A DNA stretch of 64,000 nt from Chamaecyparis obtusa (lineage: Eukaryota; Streptophyta; Pinopsida; Cupressales; Cupressaceae): NCBI GenBank assembly GCA_027943335.1, contig BSBK01001118.1, forward strand, positions 1,291,501-1,355,500, in the 5' to 3' direction. How positions within the stretch are numbered: the first letter of the stretch is position 1; each line of letters starts with the position of its first letter. Below are positions 11,535-24,292 of the stretch, piece by piece. The notes below the pieces were generated by a model, which worked only from the letters and a program-made list of their open reading frames with translations, made no database searches and was not told the DNA's origin. The translations under genes and the position numbers were made by a program.

Positions 11535-12440
11535 AAAAAAAAATTGAAACAGCCTCATCATTTTTATTTTGATTGGATAGAGAAGGAGCAGAAGGAGTGA
11601 AAGCTATGTGTAGGAGAAGGTTTGTGATTTCTTCATCTTTCGGGCCTCTAGCATCATATTCGAATGCATTGCATTTTATTTGATCATGAATGCTCTTTGA
11701 AATGACCACATTCTACTAGTGTCATGCCCTAGCCTGTGCTTTAACTCCATTATTTGATGTTATTGGTGCTTGTGCTCAAGGATATCCATTTCTTTGAAAT
11801 GTTGACTGTGGTTATCAAATGGACAGCCTGTGAGCTTCTAGCTAGGTGCCATTTTTATATTTGATAGCTTAGGGCATCAAATGTATTATATCATTGATAG
11901 TTGAGACTTTGTTAAAAGGAAATAGGACAAAAAATGATTTTGATTTAGTTTCTCTATTGTGATCCCTAAGTGGCTTACAACCCTAGAGAAGTATATGCAG
12001 ATTTACGGATGTAGTTGCAGGATACATAGCAACTGATGATTCACAAGAAATCCATGCATCTAATTTGAATAGAAATTAATACAAATAAATAGGGTCCTTT
12101 GATGGCCCAATCATCCGGACCTTGACTGTCCCCTCAACCAATGACCCTTCAAAATTGGGTTATCATGCAATCTGTGAGTGATCCTTCATTATCCTGGTTT
12201 TCCCTTCATCCAAACATATTGGAAATACACAATACAATGATAACAAGTCTTTCAAAATCCCCCTTCCCTCAAGGAACACTATCAACCATCCCTTCCACAT
12301 AGCATTTCACTATTTTATGAGTGGATTGTGCAAGAATAGTTAACATTAAACAAGGAGCAAACTCCTCAACACATCTTGGAAACCATTGAACTCAATAATA
12401 AATGAAACCTAACACCAACACTATTCCTTCCATAGTTGTA
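11535..12440 (+). repeat. Left arm of a long internal inverted repeat of the CACTA element
   Basis: The part 11705-12385 matches 24293-24965 in inverted orientation with modest divergence, for example CAAGGAGCAAACTCCTCAAC against its complement. The outer part 11535-11790 matches inverted copies at 25640-25910 and, shorter, at 26683-26840. The stretch 12145-12430 is repeated directly at 13800-14145. No protein is encoded. Confidence 0.8.
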
Positions 12441-13799
12441 GGATACATAGCAGTTGATAATTCACAAGAAATCCATGCATCAAATTTTTATAAGGATATC
12501 CTACTAATCAATAGGAATTTTCTTGAGATGACCAATGATTATGCATTTTGATGACAGTGTGCTAGTTCAAAAGGATAATATAAATCTGAAACAATTTTTT
12601 ATGATTTTCTCAAACTATAAATGTGGTTAAAGGGAAAATATTATGTGGAAAACCCACAAACCAAGCTAGCAAATGATTGTACATCAAAATATTCCTATAT
12701 TCATTCAAGTATTGCTATGCTTCAACTACCTGACCTTTGAGCTTCATCTAGAGGAATGTGTGGCTTTAAGATAAAGCTACTTCTTGGGCCTTACAATAGG
12801 GTGGAACATGATCAAGATTTGTTTAGGTTGTATCTTTGTTAGTCCCATTGCTAGGTTCTTATGGTTCATGGTTTGAAACTATTATGGTTGTGTAAGGGAT
12901 TTGTAGATGCTTTTTCTAACATAATTATTGGACACCATGATTGGAACAACTAGTTGTTGGCTATTGTACACATGAATCATAACTGTCAATAATTCTTTGT
13001 GTTCAAGAATTCATTGATCAATCTTTGAGATTTATTGTCCTAGCTATAAAAGAGTGATAAAAGATATAGTGAGTGCTATCATTTCCAAGTGTTTTGTGGG
13101 TGCCATTATCTTCTAGGAGTAATTGCTGGAACCAAATTATGTTCTTTTCCTTTAGTAAATATTGTAGACACAATCATTTTCTTGGTGAAGGGTTGCTTCC
13201 ATCCCCATGAGGAACTATTTCATGGTTTCTATTCCCTTGTAGTATAGTGAACCTAATTTAATACAAGTGTGCACTATTTTGGGATCCATAATTTATGGCT
13301 CCTACATTGTGGTTGTTAGCCAAAGACAGGCCTACCTTTGCATTTAATAAGACGCACAAACATCCAAAAGTTAGGGGGTTGTTCCTTGTCCATAATTTAT
13401 TATTTAAGTGCTAAGTGATGATGGGTATATCATGTAATTCATACCTAGTGTGTCTCTTTCTTTCTCTCCACATTTCACATTAGGAGTATATGCTATAAAA
13501 TACTAATGAAATCAACTATTGGTCAAATCTAATCAAAATTGCAATATAAAGATTAAAATAGATCTTGAAGAAATATGGGAACCATTTTTTATAGATATTG
13601 TACAAATGAAGAGAATACTCCCAAGAGGAAATGCTTCAATGTGGAACAATTGAAGGACAATATTTTAGTTTATATGCACATCTACAATGTTTTTGATATA
13701 TTTCTGAGATAAGAAAACCATAGAAAGAATAACATATAGAAGAAAGTAAAGAATAATGATCATACTTTGAGATATTGTGGAAACTTAAAGGAAATAATT
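12441..13799. other. Left CACTA interior, no gene seen
   Basis: AT-rich sequence without a credible frame on either strand and without similarity to the named repeats of the window. Confidence 0.4.
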
Positions 13800-14145
13800 C
13801 TTGGTGGGGTTATTATGCAATCAGTGAGTGATCCTTCATTCCCCTCTTCCAGTGACCCTTCAAAACTGGGTTATCATGCAATCAGTGAGTGATCCTTCAT
13901 TCTCTTGGTCTTCCCTGCATCCAAACATATTGGAAATATACAATACAATGATAACAAGTCTTTCAAAATCCCCCTTCCCTCAAGGAACACTATCAACTAT
14001 CCCTTCCACATAGCATTTCACTATTGTATGAGTGGATTGTGTAGGAACAATTAACATTAAACAAGGAGCAAACTCCTCAACACATCTTGGAAACCATTGA
14101 ATTCAATAATAAATGAAACCTAACACCAACACTATTCCTTCCATT
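13800..14145 (+). repeat. Direct copy of the 12145-12430 repeat
   Basis: The copy shares long near-identical runs with 12145-12430, such as TCAAAATCCCCCTTCCCTCA and CAAGGAGCAAACTCCTCAAC. A partial third direct copy lies at 25385-25520, and an inverted one is part of 24293-24965. The module therefore occurs at least four times in this transposon. Confidence 0.8.
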
Positions 14146-15986
14146 CACTTCTACCAAGAATAAATCATTTAATCCATTCAACATTACATATAATAATTAG
14201 ATAGTTACATTTTCTAACTGTGTAGAGGAACAGTCACGACCAAAATGATCAAAACTACTTTCACCCTTGCACAAGCTATTCCAAACTTCAAGCAAAATGA
14301 GTAATATGCTATATCAAATCATTCATATTCATAGTAACCATTTGAAGGATCATTTTTTCAATGAACCCTCTGACTATACCCCTGTGGCAGAGAAAGAAAA
14401 CCTCAAAATAGAGAAAGGAAACTTAGTAAAACCAGTCTATGTTATTGTTTGTGAGGGAAACTTAGTCACGACATAAAGTATCATCTCATCATGGTATATT
14501 CACCATGTTTCAACACCCTATTCACTCTGATCTATTCAACTTACACCATTCTTCTTCTCCAGGACTCAAAGGCTTGAAACAATATATGTGGTAAAAATTC
14601 ATGAAATACTAAAGAAGACCTACTATTTGTCAGACAAATCTTCATTGTCCCCCACAAAAAACTAAGTAATAACTACTCTACCCTTAATTTGTTTAACAAT
14701 GAACCATATTAGATAAAGTAGGTTCTATCACACATGGCACAAACTCTCTTCAAACTCACAATACATTGCATGTGTAGTACAAAACTCATGAGATTCTAAA
14801 GAAGGTCTCACTCTTAATGAGTTATAAACATGCCATTGTTTCACTTTTGCTTGTGAGTTATGATAATTTTTGTAAACATGCCATTGGTTCAGTTTAGTGT
14901 ATTCATTTTTGTTAGACAAATCTTTATTGTCTTCTAATTGTCTTCTTTATATACTAGCATGTATTAATTGCCTGAAAAATAAAGAAGCATTTAGACAATC
15001 AGAAGACAATGAAGATAATTTTAAATGCATCTAACACAAATTTTTTTTACAAAACTGAACCAATGGCATGTTTACAACAAAGAAATAGAGTGATAATAAT
15101 ATGCTGAAAATTGTATTCTGTTTAATACATGCCAAAGGACCAGTCCCAACAATTCTTAAACATACTTTATCTGATATGATGAATTCTTAAACAATTAAGG
15201 TTGGAGTAGACATAGTTATCACACAGTTTTTTTGTGTGGTACAAGGAAGATTTGGTTGATTAAGAGTGAGGCCTTCTTTAGAATCTCATATAAATTTGGT
15301 TGATTAAGATGAGAAGAAAAACACAATTCATTAGTTAAATTTTTCAATTTTATGTACTTTTTCTCCTATTTATTAGGTGCATGAGTTGAAGGTTGAATGT
15401 AAGAGTCTTATAATTTTGTGTTACCTTTGGATCTCGAGTTTCTGATACTCCTATGATGATATTTCTCAACAATTATTTTATTCTATTGTTGTTTTTTAAA
15501 TAATATATGGGGGAAATACAAAACTGTGTACTTCTACAGGATAGTGAACACAAAATTGAAGCATCAAACAAGACTTGATCAAGTTGCAGGTGGAACGTGC
15601 ACTCAAATAGTAAGTAATGTAGAATAACAAAATAAGTATTCTTTCGTGTCTACATTTTGTTATTTTCTGAGATTACATCCATGTTCTATATTCACAAATG
15701 GTTCAAAATTGAAATTTACAATTCGATAAAAGTACTAATGGGTGTTGTTCCCTACACCCTCAATCAACAACTTACCTCCATTTTTGGTCTAAGTTGCCTC
15801 CATTTGTTGTTCCCTACACCCTCAAAAATCGTTAAATAGGCATATTTTTCATTTTAGGATCAAAGATAAAGGCCCCCTTTTTTATGCACACACACACACA
15901 CAACATATACTACAACATCATTTCATAACTAAGTTTTCAATTTCTATATATAATTAGGTTATAGATAATCTAAGTGAAGAAGGATC
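14146..15986. other. Left CACTA interior before the transposase gene
   Basis: This stretch has no credible coding frame. At 15149-15265 it carries a block repeated directly at 25083-25196 (shared run AACAATTCTTAAACATACTT). A phrase AACTGAACCAATGGCATG (about 15053) recurs at 24266 and, inverted or partial, near 25370, 25960 and 26165. By position it includes the transposase promoter, which I cannot point to. A (CA)n run lies at 15889-15902. Confidence 0.45.
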
Positions 15987-17799
15987 ATGTCATACAATCC
16001 AAGTGAAGAAGGTAATGGGGATACAATCAATAGATTATGGTTGAACTTGAAAAGAAAAGGCGATGGAAAATGTTATTGTCCCTGCAATATTTGTAAGGGC
16101 TTAAACACTAGAAGATTGCTAATAAAAAAAACTGAGACATTGTAGGGATAATGGTCACATTGAAGGAGGGTTTGATTATCATGAATTGGTAAGTTTTTCA
16201 TTATATTTATTTAACAATTAATATATATATGAAATACACTTGATGATGAGATCATTATCATGGTTTATTTGTGTTCATCATTTTTATATAGGTCGACCTC
16301 CCTAGGGGAGTACATGATATGGACCATGGAGGTGCGAATATGGAGAATATGGCTTTGGAAGTGGAGGATCATGGAGGTGTGAATATTGAAGTTGAAGATT
16401 ATGATCCCATGGAAGATGACGATGATGCGCCAGATGATGGTACTAATGTAAAATACTAGAATAGAAGAATTCCTCATCTAATGTGTGAAATGAAAAAGTG
16501 TCTACCTTCAACCTTTTTCAAAGCACAAGAACACTACCTCATACACCAAGCTGAGGAGATTGAAATATGTGGACCGGTACACACTCGGTCAATGTGGATG
16601 GTTGAGAGGCACCTAAAATTTTTTAAGCCTTTGGTTCAGTAAAGAGCACGTCTTGAGGGTTCTATGGTGGAGGGATATATGGTATACCAGACTATGGTGT
16701 ACGTTGCTGAATATCTTCCTAAGCTTGCAGCAAAGATCCATATAGATCGCATTTGGGATCTCGACACCATTAGAAAATTCAAAGGGGAGTACTTGGTGGG
16801 GAAAGGTAGAATGAGGAAAGTGAGAGGTAATAAATTATAAGATGTTATTGTAGCTATTAATTAATTCTTAATCTTCAAAATTAATCGGTTGTAAGTCATC
16901 TATTTATTTTTTGTACAGCTACTCGAGAGTGGGATGTAAAACATTTGTATATTGCAAACAATCAAGATCGGATGACGAAATGGATTGAACGATGTCATCA
17001 TTTAGGTCACACATTAACATGAGAAGCTATGTCTTCATTGGTTAATAAAGCTCATCATAACAGAGATCCAAATGTTACGCAAAGGGAAATAGATTTAGCA
17101 CATGGTTTAAGAGATTTCTAGGTACATATAAATTTGTTAATCACTCGTATGTTTCTGAACTCTCGATGCATTAATTTATACATGTTTTACATATTTTTGC
17201 AGGTCAAACACCACAAGGCTATGTTTTGTAATGGTCATAAATTTCACATCAAAAAGTTGGATGACACAAAGAAAACTTGTGATTATGGGATAAGTGCAGT
17301 CTTTCAGGTGACTAATATTTCATCTAGAAATGACTTACATCCTAGAGAGTGTGAAAATCGATACTATGGCATTTTGGATGATATACTTGAGTGTGACTTT
17401 AATTCCTTCAGATTATTTCTCTTCATCATTAGATGGTATAGGATACGACTTAATCAAAATGATCCTGATAGAACTATTATTGAACTGATAATGGATTTCC
17501 AATGATTAATACAAGGTGGTTTGAGCCAGTTGGGGATGAACCCTATGTTCTTCCAAGCCAATGTGAGCAGGTATTTTACTCAGAGGTTCCACATAAATTG
17601 GGTCAGTCATTTGTTGTTAGATATGATCCAAGAGGAAGGTCGATGAGGTATAATGTGATGGAAGAAGAAGATTGCAAACAACTAGAAGATGATGTAGATG
17701 ATGATCATAAACAACAGTTAGTCGATGATGTTCCTGACGTAACTTTTCTTGAAGAAGAAGAAGATGATGATGATGATGATGCTACTGATGATGCTACTA

Positions 17800-17850
<51 letters not shown>

Positions 17851-17851
17851 T

Positions 17852-17883
<32 letters not shown>

Positions 17884-17993
17884 ACGATGATAATGATGAT
17901 GATGATGTTGATGTTGATGATGACGATGATGAAGATGATGACAATGATGGTGGTGGTGATGATGTCAACGTATACGATGATCATGGTGATTAG
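15987..17993 (+). pseudogene. CACTA transposase gene (TnpD type) lacking its catalytic core
   Basis: Four exons are visible. Exon 1 (15987-16188) starts with ATG and encodes the zinc-finger-like transposase-associated domain (CPCNICKGLNTRRLL, then HCRDNGHIEGGFDYHEL after a 1-base shift in an A run). It ends at GTAAGT. Exon 2 (16292-16826) has an acidic linker, a TAG near 16457 and then DUF4218 (EIEICGPVHTRSMWMVERHL, ARLEGSMVEGYM; TAA at 16640). Exon 3 (16919-17121) is a linker. Exon 4 (17203-17993) is DUF4216 (YYGILDDILECDF, GDEPYVLPSQCEQVFY), frameshifted near 17500, with a poly-Asp tail. In CACTA transposases Transposase_21, the DDE catalytic domain, normally sits between the first domain and DUF4218. 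Only about 60 codons are there, so it has been deleted. Confidence 0.85.
17759..17960 (+). repeat. (GAT)n microsatellite encoding a poly-aspartate tail
   Basis: About 200 bp of GAT triplets with a few interruptions. In the transposase frame it reads as Asp with occasional Ala, Thr, Asn and Val, following an already acidic DUF4216 C-terminus. All other open frames here are by-products of the triplet repeat. Confidence 0.9.
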
Positions 17994-18234
17994 TTGGATG
18001 AAGAAGAACATGAATGACATGAATGAAATGTACAGTTACGTGATCAATGCTTAATCTATTTAATATTTATTTCTTGATAGAAATGTATAGTTATGCAATC
18101 AATGCTTAATCTAATTAATTCATGATGTACTTACTATGGGATGCTTATAGTTTTTAATGTACTTACTATGTGGTTTTGAGTATATGTATCATGAATTTTT
18201 TAGCTAACATTAGATAATTGAATTACATATGTAG

Positions 18235-19103
18235 GTACCCAAACCCCTTCACGAGCATCTCACACAGTCTCATGGATTGACAAGTATAAGTCAATACACC
18301 CTATAGAGATTAATGTATTTCACAATTTGAAAAATATCTCACATTACTTGCTATCTCTCTCATTTGATGGAGTGCAGGTAGTAGAAAATAGGTATTTGTT
18401 AGATGTGTCTTCCTCGAGTGAAGAAAGTGAGTCATTTAGTATGTCTGAATTAGGAAGATCAAATAGAGGTCAAAAGACTAGAAGGAAATTCAATAAATGC
18501 ATGAAATTTTTCCTTGCTCAAGGGGGGTTATGTTCTTATGATGATGAGAGAAAAGGCAATGTCGAGATGCCCTCTAGGTACCAAAATCTACAGAAACAAT
18601 GGGTCCCCAAGGAACTTCCTCCAATAAACACTAATTTTAGTGTTAAAGGCAAGATATATCGTATTGCACCATCGTCAATACATGGTTTGGGCTTATTTTC
18701 CATGGATGGCATAAAGGTCTCTTACAACAAATTTTTTGAATTGATGGAGTATGTTGGACCTTTTTACGATTACAAAAGTTGGATGCGAATTGTTCAATAT
18801 TAAAAAAGTATGTGTAGGTATGTACTCTCGGAAAATTATATTCAACAAAAAGACAATGAGAAAAGTAAAAGAGTGGCTATATACATTCACAGAAGGCCAA
18901 AAGCATCAGGGAATATTGCAAGTTTTATAAATAGCATGTGACCTATGTCAAATATTAAGCAACCCAATTGCATATTTGAGGCGCGCGAGGGAAATCATGT
19001 ATTTGTATGTGCGATAAAATCAATAAGTGCAGGGGAAGAGTTGCTTATTGATTACAATTTGAATCGCATAGATACAAATGATGTCACTATCATTAGGGTG
19101 CAG
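18235..19103 (+). pseudogene. SET-domain (lysine methyltransferase-like) gene carried by the CACTA element
   Basis: One frame runs from the splice acceptor before 18235 to the donor at 19104, about 290 codons with only two stops (TAA 18801-18803, TGA 18939-18941). The first ~135 codons are an unrecognised region with a Ser/Glu-rich stretch. The SET domain then shows its characteristic blocks in order: IHGLGLFSMDGIK, LMEYVG, NIASFIN, NCIFEAREGNHVFVCAIK and GEELLIDYNL. These correspond to the cofactor-binding GxG loop, the NHxxxPN-like block and the catalytic DY end. SET enzymes move methyl groups from S-adenosylmethionine to lysine, usually on histones. No cysteine-rich post-SET follows. No start codon is visible upstream, so a 5' exon is missing or it is spliced from upstream. 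Function in transposition or silencing is inference. Confidence 0.8.
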
Positions 19104-19255
19104 GTACATACTATGTACCATTAAATAATTGAGTTTTTCGCCAACCACATTTAGAGAGTCTCCTCACCATCCACCTCATCTCCATCATCATCTTCTAATG
19201 AAATTTATTAATGTAGTCCTTTCTAATTATTGGTTAACTTTAAATAATAACACAG

Positions 19256-22012
19256 GACCACAATATGGAGCAACCATGTAGAGGGGACAATGATGATCGT
19301 GCATGCACTTCTTCCCAACAGGTAAACCTCTTTGTTATTGTACTACAAATTAGATAGAAGAAAAATGTTAAATAAAGTTTTTTATTATATTATTTTCATC
19401 ACTATTTCAAATTAATTCTAATAGTGTTAGTAATATTATTGTCACAGACAGGTGGTTAGCAGAGAAAGGGAAAGGAACCTGTAGTCCCTAAAGAGGAGTC
19501 CTTTGATGAGGATCTAGTTGTTGATTTGGGTACTTGTGATGAGTCGGCCTCTGCATTTAAAAAATGCCTCCACAAAATTGGAAAAATATTGGCTGAATTG
19601 GCATCTATATTCCCTCTGACTCTTGAGTCACAAAAGAGGGCAACTAAATTGATGCACCTATCTCAAAATTACAGAGTAAGTATTAATGTAATTTTTAATT
19701 ATAACAAAAGTTCAATAATAGTTTTTATGTTATAGTAGTCTTTTATGTCATTAAAAAATAAGCAAATGTGTTGCTTTTACAACTTTTTTTGCATAATTTT
19801 GATCCTCATGGCCATGATGAGGGTACTGCAGCTGGATCAGGTAGATTGCATGTTGGACTATATTTTTTTACTCTCTAACAATATTGTCCATGCTAATCAC
19901 TAGTTTTATTATGCTCTAACAATCTTATTCTTCAGCACATGTCAATGATCATTTACTATTGCCGCCTCATACAATGGCAGGCTCAAATATACTACGTCAT
20001 GTAATGTCAACAACACGTAGCATGGCCACAGATGCCATGGCACCACCTACTCATACACAGATTTTATTTTCTCTATCATTATATATATGTTTATTTCCCT
20101 TGAAGTGTTCTTTCTTAGGGCCATTTCGTAATGGATTCATTTATGCAACAGGGGATGCAACACTTGATGGTGATTTTCCTGGATGTACTAGTATTCCTAG
20201 TATGGGAACGGTGAAGGATTGCATATTTCTTGTGAGCGAAGAAGGAGTTCCCTTGAAAATAGAAAAACTTCTAGGTACTTTAATAATTGCACCTTTCTTT
20301 TACTATACAATTGTGTGTTAATTACACCTTGCATTCAATATGAGAAGCTTACATCTATTGTATTCTTATTTTATACTATTATATCCTTCAACTAATGATC
20401 CCATGATTATTTTGTAGGGAATGATGTTTTTTTATAGTAAACTTAATGATGAGTGTTTGTAGATATTCAGGTCCACCATCTGTACATGGTGGAACATCAT
20501 ATCTGAACTAAAACCCTAATCCACTATTTTGATTTCATATCATTGCTAGGATAGTTATCATTACATCCATTTTTTAATCTAACATTGTTTTCTTTCTTAA
20601 AAGGTGGAAAACCCAAAATCAAAAGTTAAAGGATGATCTCGTAGAGAGTATGACAAACTTTTTTATACCTCGTGCATTTGAGAAGGGTAAGCTCCTTCAA
20701 AAAGCTAGGTTATGTTTGAGGTATATTAGGGACCAGTATAGGTGTACATTAACCAAAAACCTGAATTACTAGCGCCCCCCTTGCATTCCTAATTTAGAGT
20801 GGAAATCTCTTATTCTGGATGTGAATGAGAAAATTGAAATAAAAAAAGGAAATACACCACCAAAGAACAAAAGAAGGTATGTGATACTGTTAAGAATGTA
20901 ATTGTGTACCAAATACTCTTCATATTTATATGAACTAACATATTTCAATCTCTTCATAGATTGTCTGACATGTCAAAGGAAACCAAGGCAAGACTACAAA
21001 AGCACGGGCAACACAAGCTAGGCTTTGGTGGTTATTCGAAACTTGTTGCATGAGTTGTAAGTGTTAATAATGTCATAATTAAATGAGGTAAAATACAATT
21101 TGTAGATGGCTTTTAACATTGAAAATAATTATTTGATCTTTATAATATTTATTTATAATTTGAAATCTTTTTTTATTTTGATGAAACAATAGAATAAAAT
21201 TTGACGATACCAAGAAAAAATGTAGGGCGCGAAGTTCAATGTAAGTCTCATAGAAGAGGACAAGAGAATTGGCTTCCAACAAGGCTATAAAGTTGTGGCA
21301 GAAAGAATAAGAAGTGCACAAGGTTCTACTGATGGATCCATCGCGGTAAGTAAGCTAAATAGATGATATTTCAAATTTAATTATTTACCAATTAGTTTAT
21401 TTGATGTTAAGTTCCAACATAAAGTGAGTAAATTTGTTTTAAGTAAGAAAATAATGATAACATGAATGCGTATGAAATTGAAATGCAGCCTGCCAATTCT
21501 TACCATACACAACCTGTGCGTGTTGATGACAATGAGGATGTGCATCATAGTAATACAAGTAAACATCTTAAATTGATTGGTGTAGTAATACAAATTTAAT
21601 AGCAATTGGTGTTTGGATTAATTTAACAATTTGTATTGCAGCTTTAGAGAGTGTAGAGGCCGATGTTAATGAGCAGGTTGAGGTTGAGGCCAAGGCCAAA
21701 CAAACTGACCTCGATGTTGATGATGTGACTAGATCAAGGAAAGAGCTATACGATTATGGCATGTAAAGTACTGAAATACTTTAAAATGTTTTTAATGTTT
21801 TTAATTTTAATAAAATGTTTTTAATTTAACCCTTTTATATGTTATTGCAGATGACCCCCCTTTGCATCAACAGAGAACTAGGCGTGCATTGAGATCTAAT
21901 GAGAGGGTAGATGATCATCATGATGATATCGATACTCCTCTTAACGATTACTTCTTAAAAACTAGAAATCAAAAGAAAAAAAAAGAAATGATTGTCATCT
22001 ATGCACCTTAAT
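19256..22012 (+). pseudogene. Downstream exons, Ptta/En/Spm (TnpA)-like protein
   Basis: A chain of exon-like blocks with plausible AG and GT borders follows the SET exon: 19256-19321, ~19447-19675 (GKILAELASIFPLTLESQKR), ~19937-20059, 20119-20273, 20607-20877, 20959-~21060, ~21192-21340, then acidic blocks to a stop near 22011. The block at 20607-21050 (LVESMTNFFIPRAFEKGK, PPCIPNLEWKSLILDV, HKLGFGGYSKL) has the W...H..G...Y pattern of the plant Ptta/En/Spm transposon protein family, which binds transposon ends. The exon at 20119 has GFIYATGDATLDGDFPGC. One stop lies near 20769. Whether these exons form one gene with SET is open, but spacing and strand fit. Confidence 0.55.
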
Positions 22013-22080
22013 TGATAATGACTAATTTTTATATGCCAATGAATTTAGTTATGTGGTATTGATTATTCATAAATTTTATA

Positions 22081-22225
22081 ATTTGTTAATGAATGTTATC
22101 GTGTGATAATTAATGAATGTCACATTTTATTAATGTGTGAATGAATGTTAATGAATGTTAATGAATGTTATCGTGTGATAATTAATGAATGTTACATTTT
22201 ATTAATGGATGAAATAATGAATGAA
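22081..22225. repeat. Short tandem duplication rich in GAATGTTA
   Basis: About 60 bases containing TTATCGTGTGATAATTAATG are present twice in tandem (from about 22096 and 22168), linked by repeats of ATGAATGTTA. Confidence 0.7.
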
Positions 22226-24292
22226 TGTTAGATGTTAACAGGGAATTTAGAGTGATGTTAGGGGGTGGGGCAAATGAGCTTCCATCTTCATGTGGTTGGC
22301 CCTATTTAGTACAGAATATAAAACTATTCTCGAAACAAAGTGAAGCTCAATAAGCTTGGTCCTTATATAGGGTCTCAAGTGTAGCCTTCATCCCACTCTC
22401 AACATTGCAAGGCTTCAAGTGGTGTTCTAAGATTGGTTTCTCCATCTCCCACTGACATCTTGTCTTTCTCCTAAGAACTCTCACTGAGCTCTGATACATG
22501 GATGAGTAGAAGATGTCCCTTATAAGCTACACATATATAATATGGTAGATCTAGGGAACAAATATACTACAACATAGAATGAGTCAACTTGAATCTATAG
22601 TTTCTTCATTCACAATGAAAATTCAAATTACAAGCCATATTTTAGATTTAATATTCATATTCATCTTCATCATGATCATAGCCATCACGGTCAGCATTTG
22701 GTTCAACTTCATTTGAAACACACTCCATGTCGGGTACCATTATAAGCATGGAGTGTGGTCATACCCATGTTAGCATAATAATGAGTTAGCCTATAAAATA
22801 ATGAATAAAATACCTCATGTATCATATTTATAATACTATAGGTGCACCTGGGATTGGCCTAGGCACCCAAGTTCCTACCAAAGGAACCCAAGTTGAACCC
22901 AGAGGAGAACAAAAGTAGAACCAGAATCCAGCCTCAAACAAAGAACTGGATAACTTGGCTTTTTTATAATTCAATTTTATTTCTGAATTCTTCTCCAATT
23001 CCAACCTGATTATTCCATATTTTATTTTCCAATTTTCCTTCTTCCTCACTCCAAATTATGTTATGTTGTTATTTCCTTTTACTAATTGTGCTATTACAAG
23101 GATCACCACCAATGACTTGGTTAAGATGATGAATGTTGTCAATGCCTTTATTACCAAGGAATCACCACCTGCCATTAATGAATGTTAATGATCATTGTTT
23201 CCTAAGGGTAATCGTTGTTTGTGTATGCTGATCACCCAAGTCTTTGGCTGTGATTTTCATGTTGTGAGGTTCATCAGAAGTGGGGGTATGACATGTTGGT
23301 TGGATTATAACATATTGACACTTACACCATGAAGAAGACAAATGATTAAATAGAAAGAGAGGACCAACCGAACCATCTTGTGGTCAGTCTATATCACATT
23401 GAGAAACAACGTCAAGACTCAAGAATCAAAACAATCAAAAGTTTCTTCAAGACCATGAATGATCAACAACATTCCATTAGAAAAAAAAACACTAATCTAT
23501 ATTATCATTAAGCCATAAAATATGTCTTTAAAGTTTAGAAGCATCACAAAAACTTTCAAGAAACATAGTACTATCCAAAATGAATACCCTCCAAATGATT
23601 ATGATTATGTTGATGTCGATGTCTATAATTTATGTCTAATGATTATGATGATGTTGATGTTGATGTCTATAATTTATTTCACTTACTGATGCTTTCCTAG
23701 ATTGAATTTTGAATTTCCAGGTTGAAGAATGCTTTCAAAGTTTAGGGTCTATTCTACATGATACTCCTAGTTATAGCTCAAATGCAACTCAACATATTTT
23801 TGATGTTGGGCAATCCACTGCAGAAACTCATATGTAGGTGAAATTTAATGCTGTGAATCTTGGCATTGTTAATGTTATTACTTTTCCTCATGTTTCATAT
23901 TTGTGAAAATGTTTCTTGGCACTATCTTCTTTTTCAATTCCTATATTTGCAGCTTTTTAGATCATTAACTTAAGCATTACATGTCTTTGTTCAAAGTTTA
24001 TTCTAACACTATATTATATCTTATTCTTATTACAATGATCTTTGTTGTGGGGCAAGAGGTCAATCTTCATTCTCTTCATTGTGGGGGATAGTGGAGATTC
24101 CTCTGACAAATAGTAGGTCTTCTTTAGTACCTTATAATAACATGCTAAACTGATAAAGGTATTATGGGCATTTAATCTGCAATTACTAATAGATTAATCA
24201 TATTATTACTATGCTTAATATTCCATTTAAATGCATTTAACACAAAAAAACAAATTTACAAAACTGAACCAATGGCATGTTTACAACAAAGA
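22226..24292. other. Right CACTA interior, no established gene
   Basis: A block at 22260-22380 (GAGCTTCCATCTTCATGTGG and following) is repeated directly at about 27425-27530. A 45-bp phrase ending GATGTCTATAATTTAT is duplicated at 23595-23681. A possible exon at 23722-23837 (VEECFQSLGSIL, then HIFDVGQSTAETHM and a stop) has AG and GT borders, but I recognise no family. Otherwise nothing is visible. Confidence 0.4.

Noticed and set aside
17705..18054. Overlapping open frames on both strands (poly-Ser, poly-Ile, poly-Met)
   Set aside because: They are alternative readings of the (GAT)n repeat; only the poly-Asp frame continues a recognisable domain.
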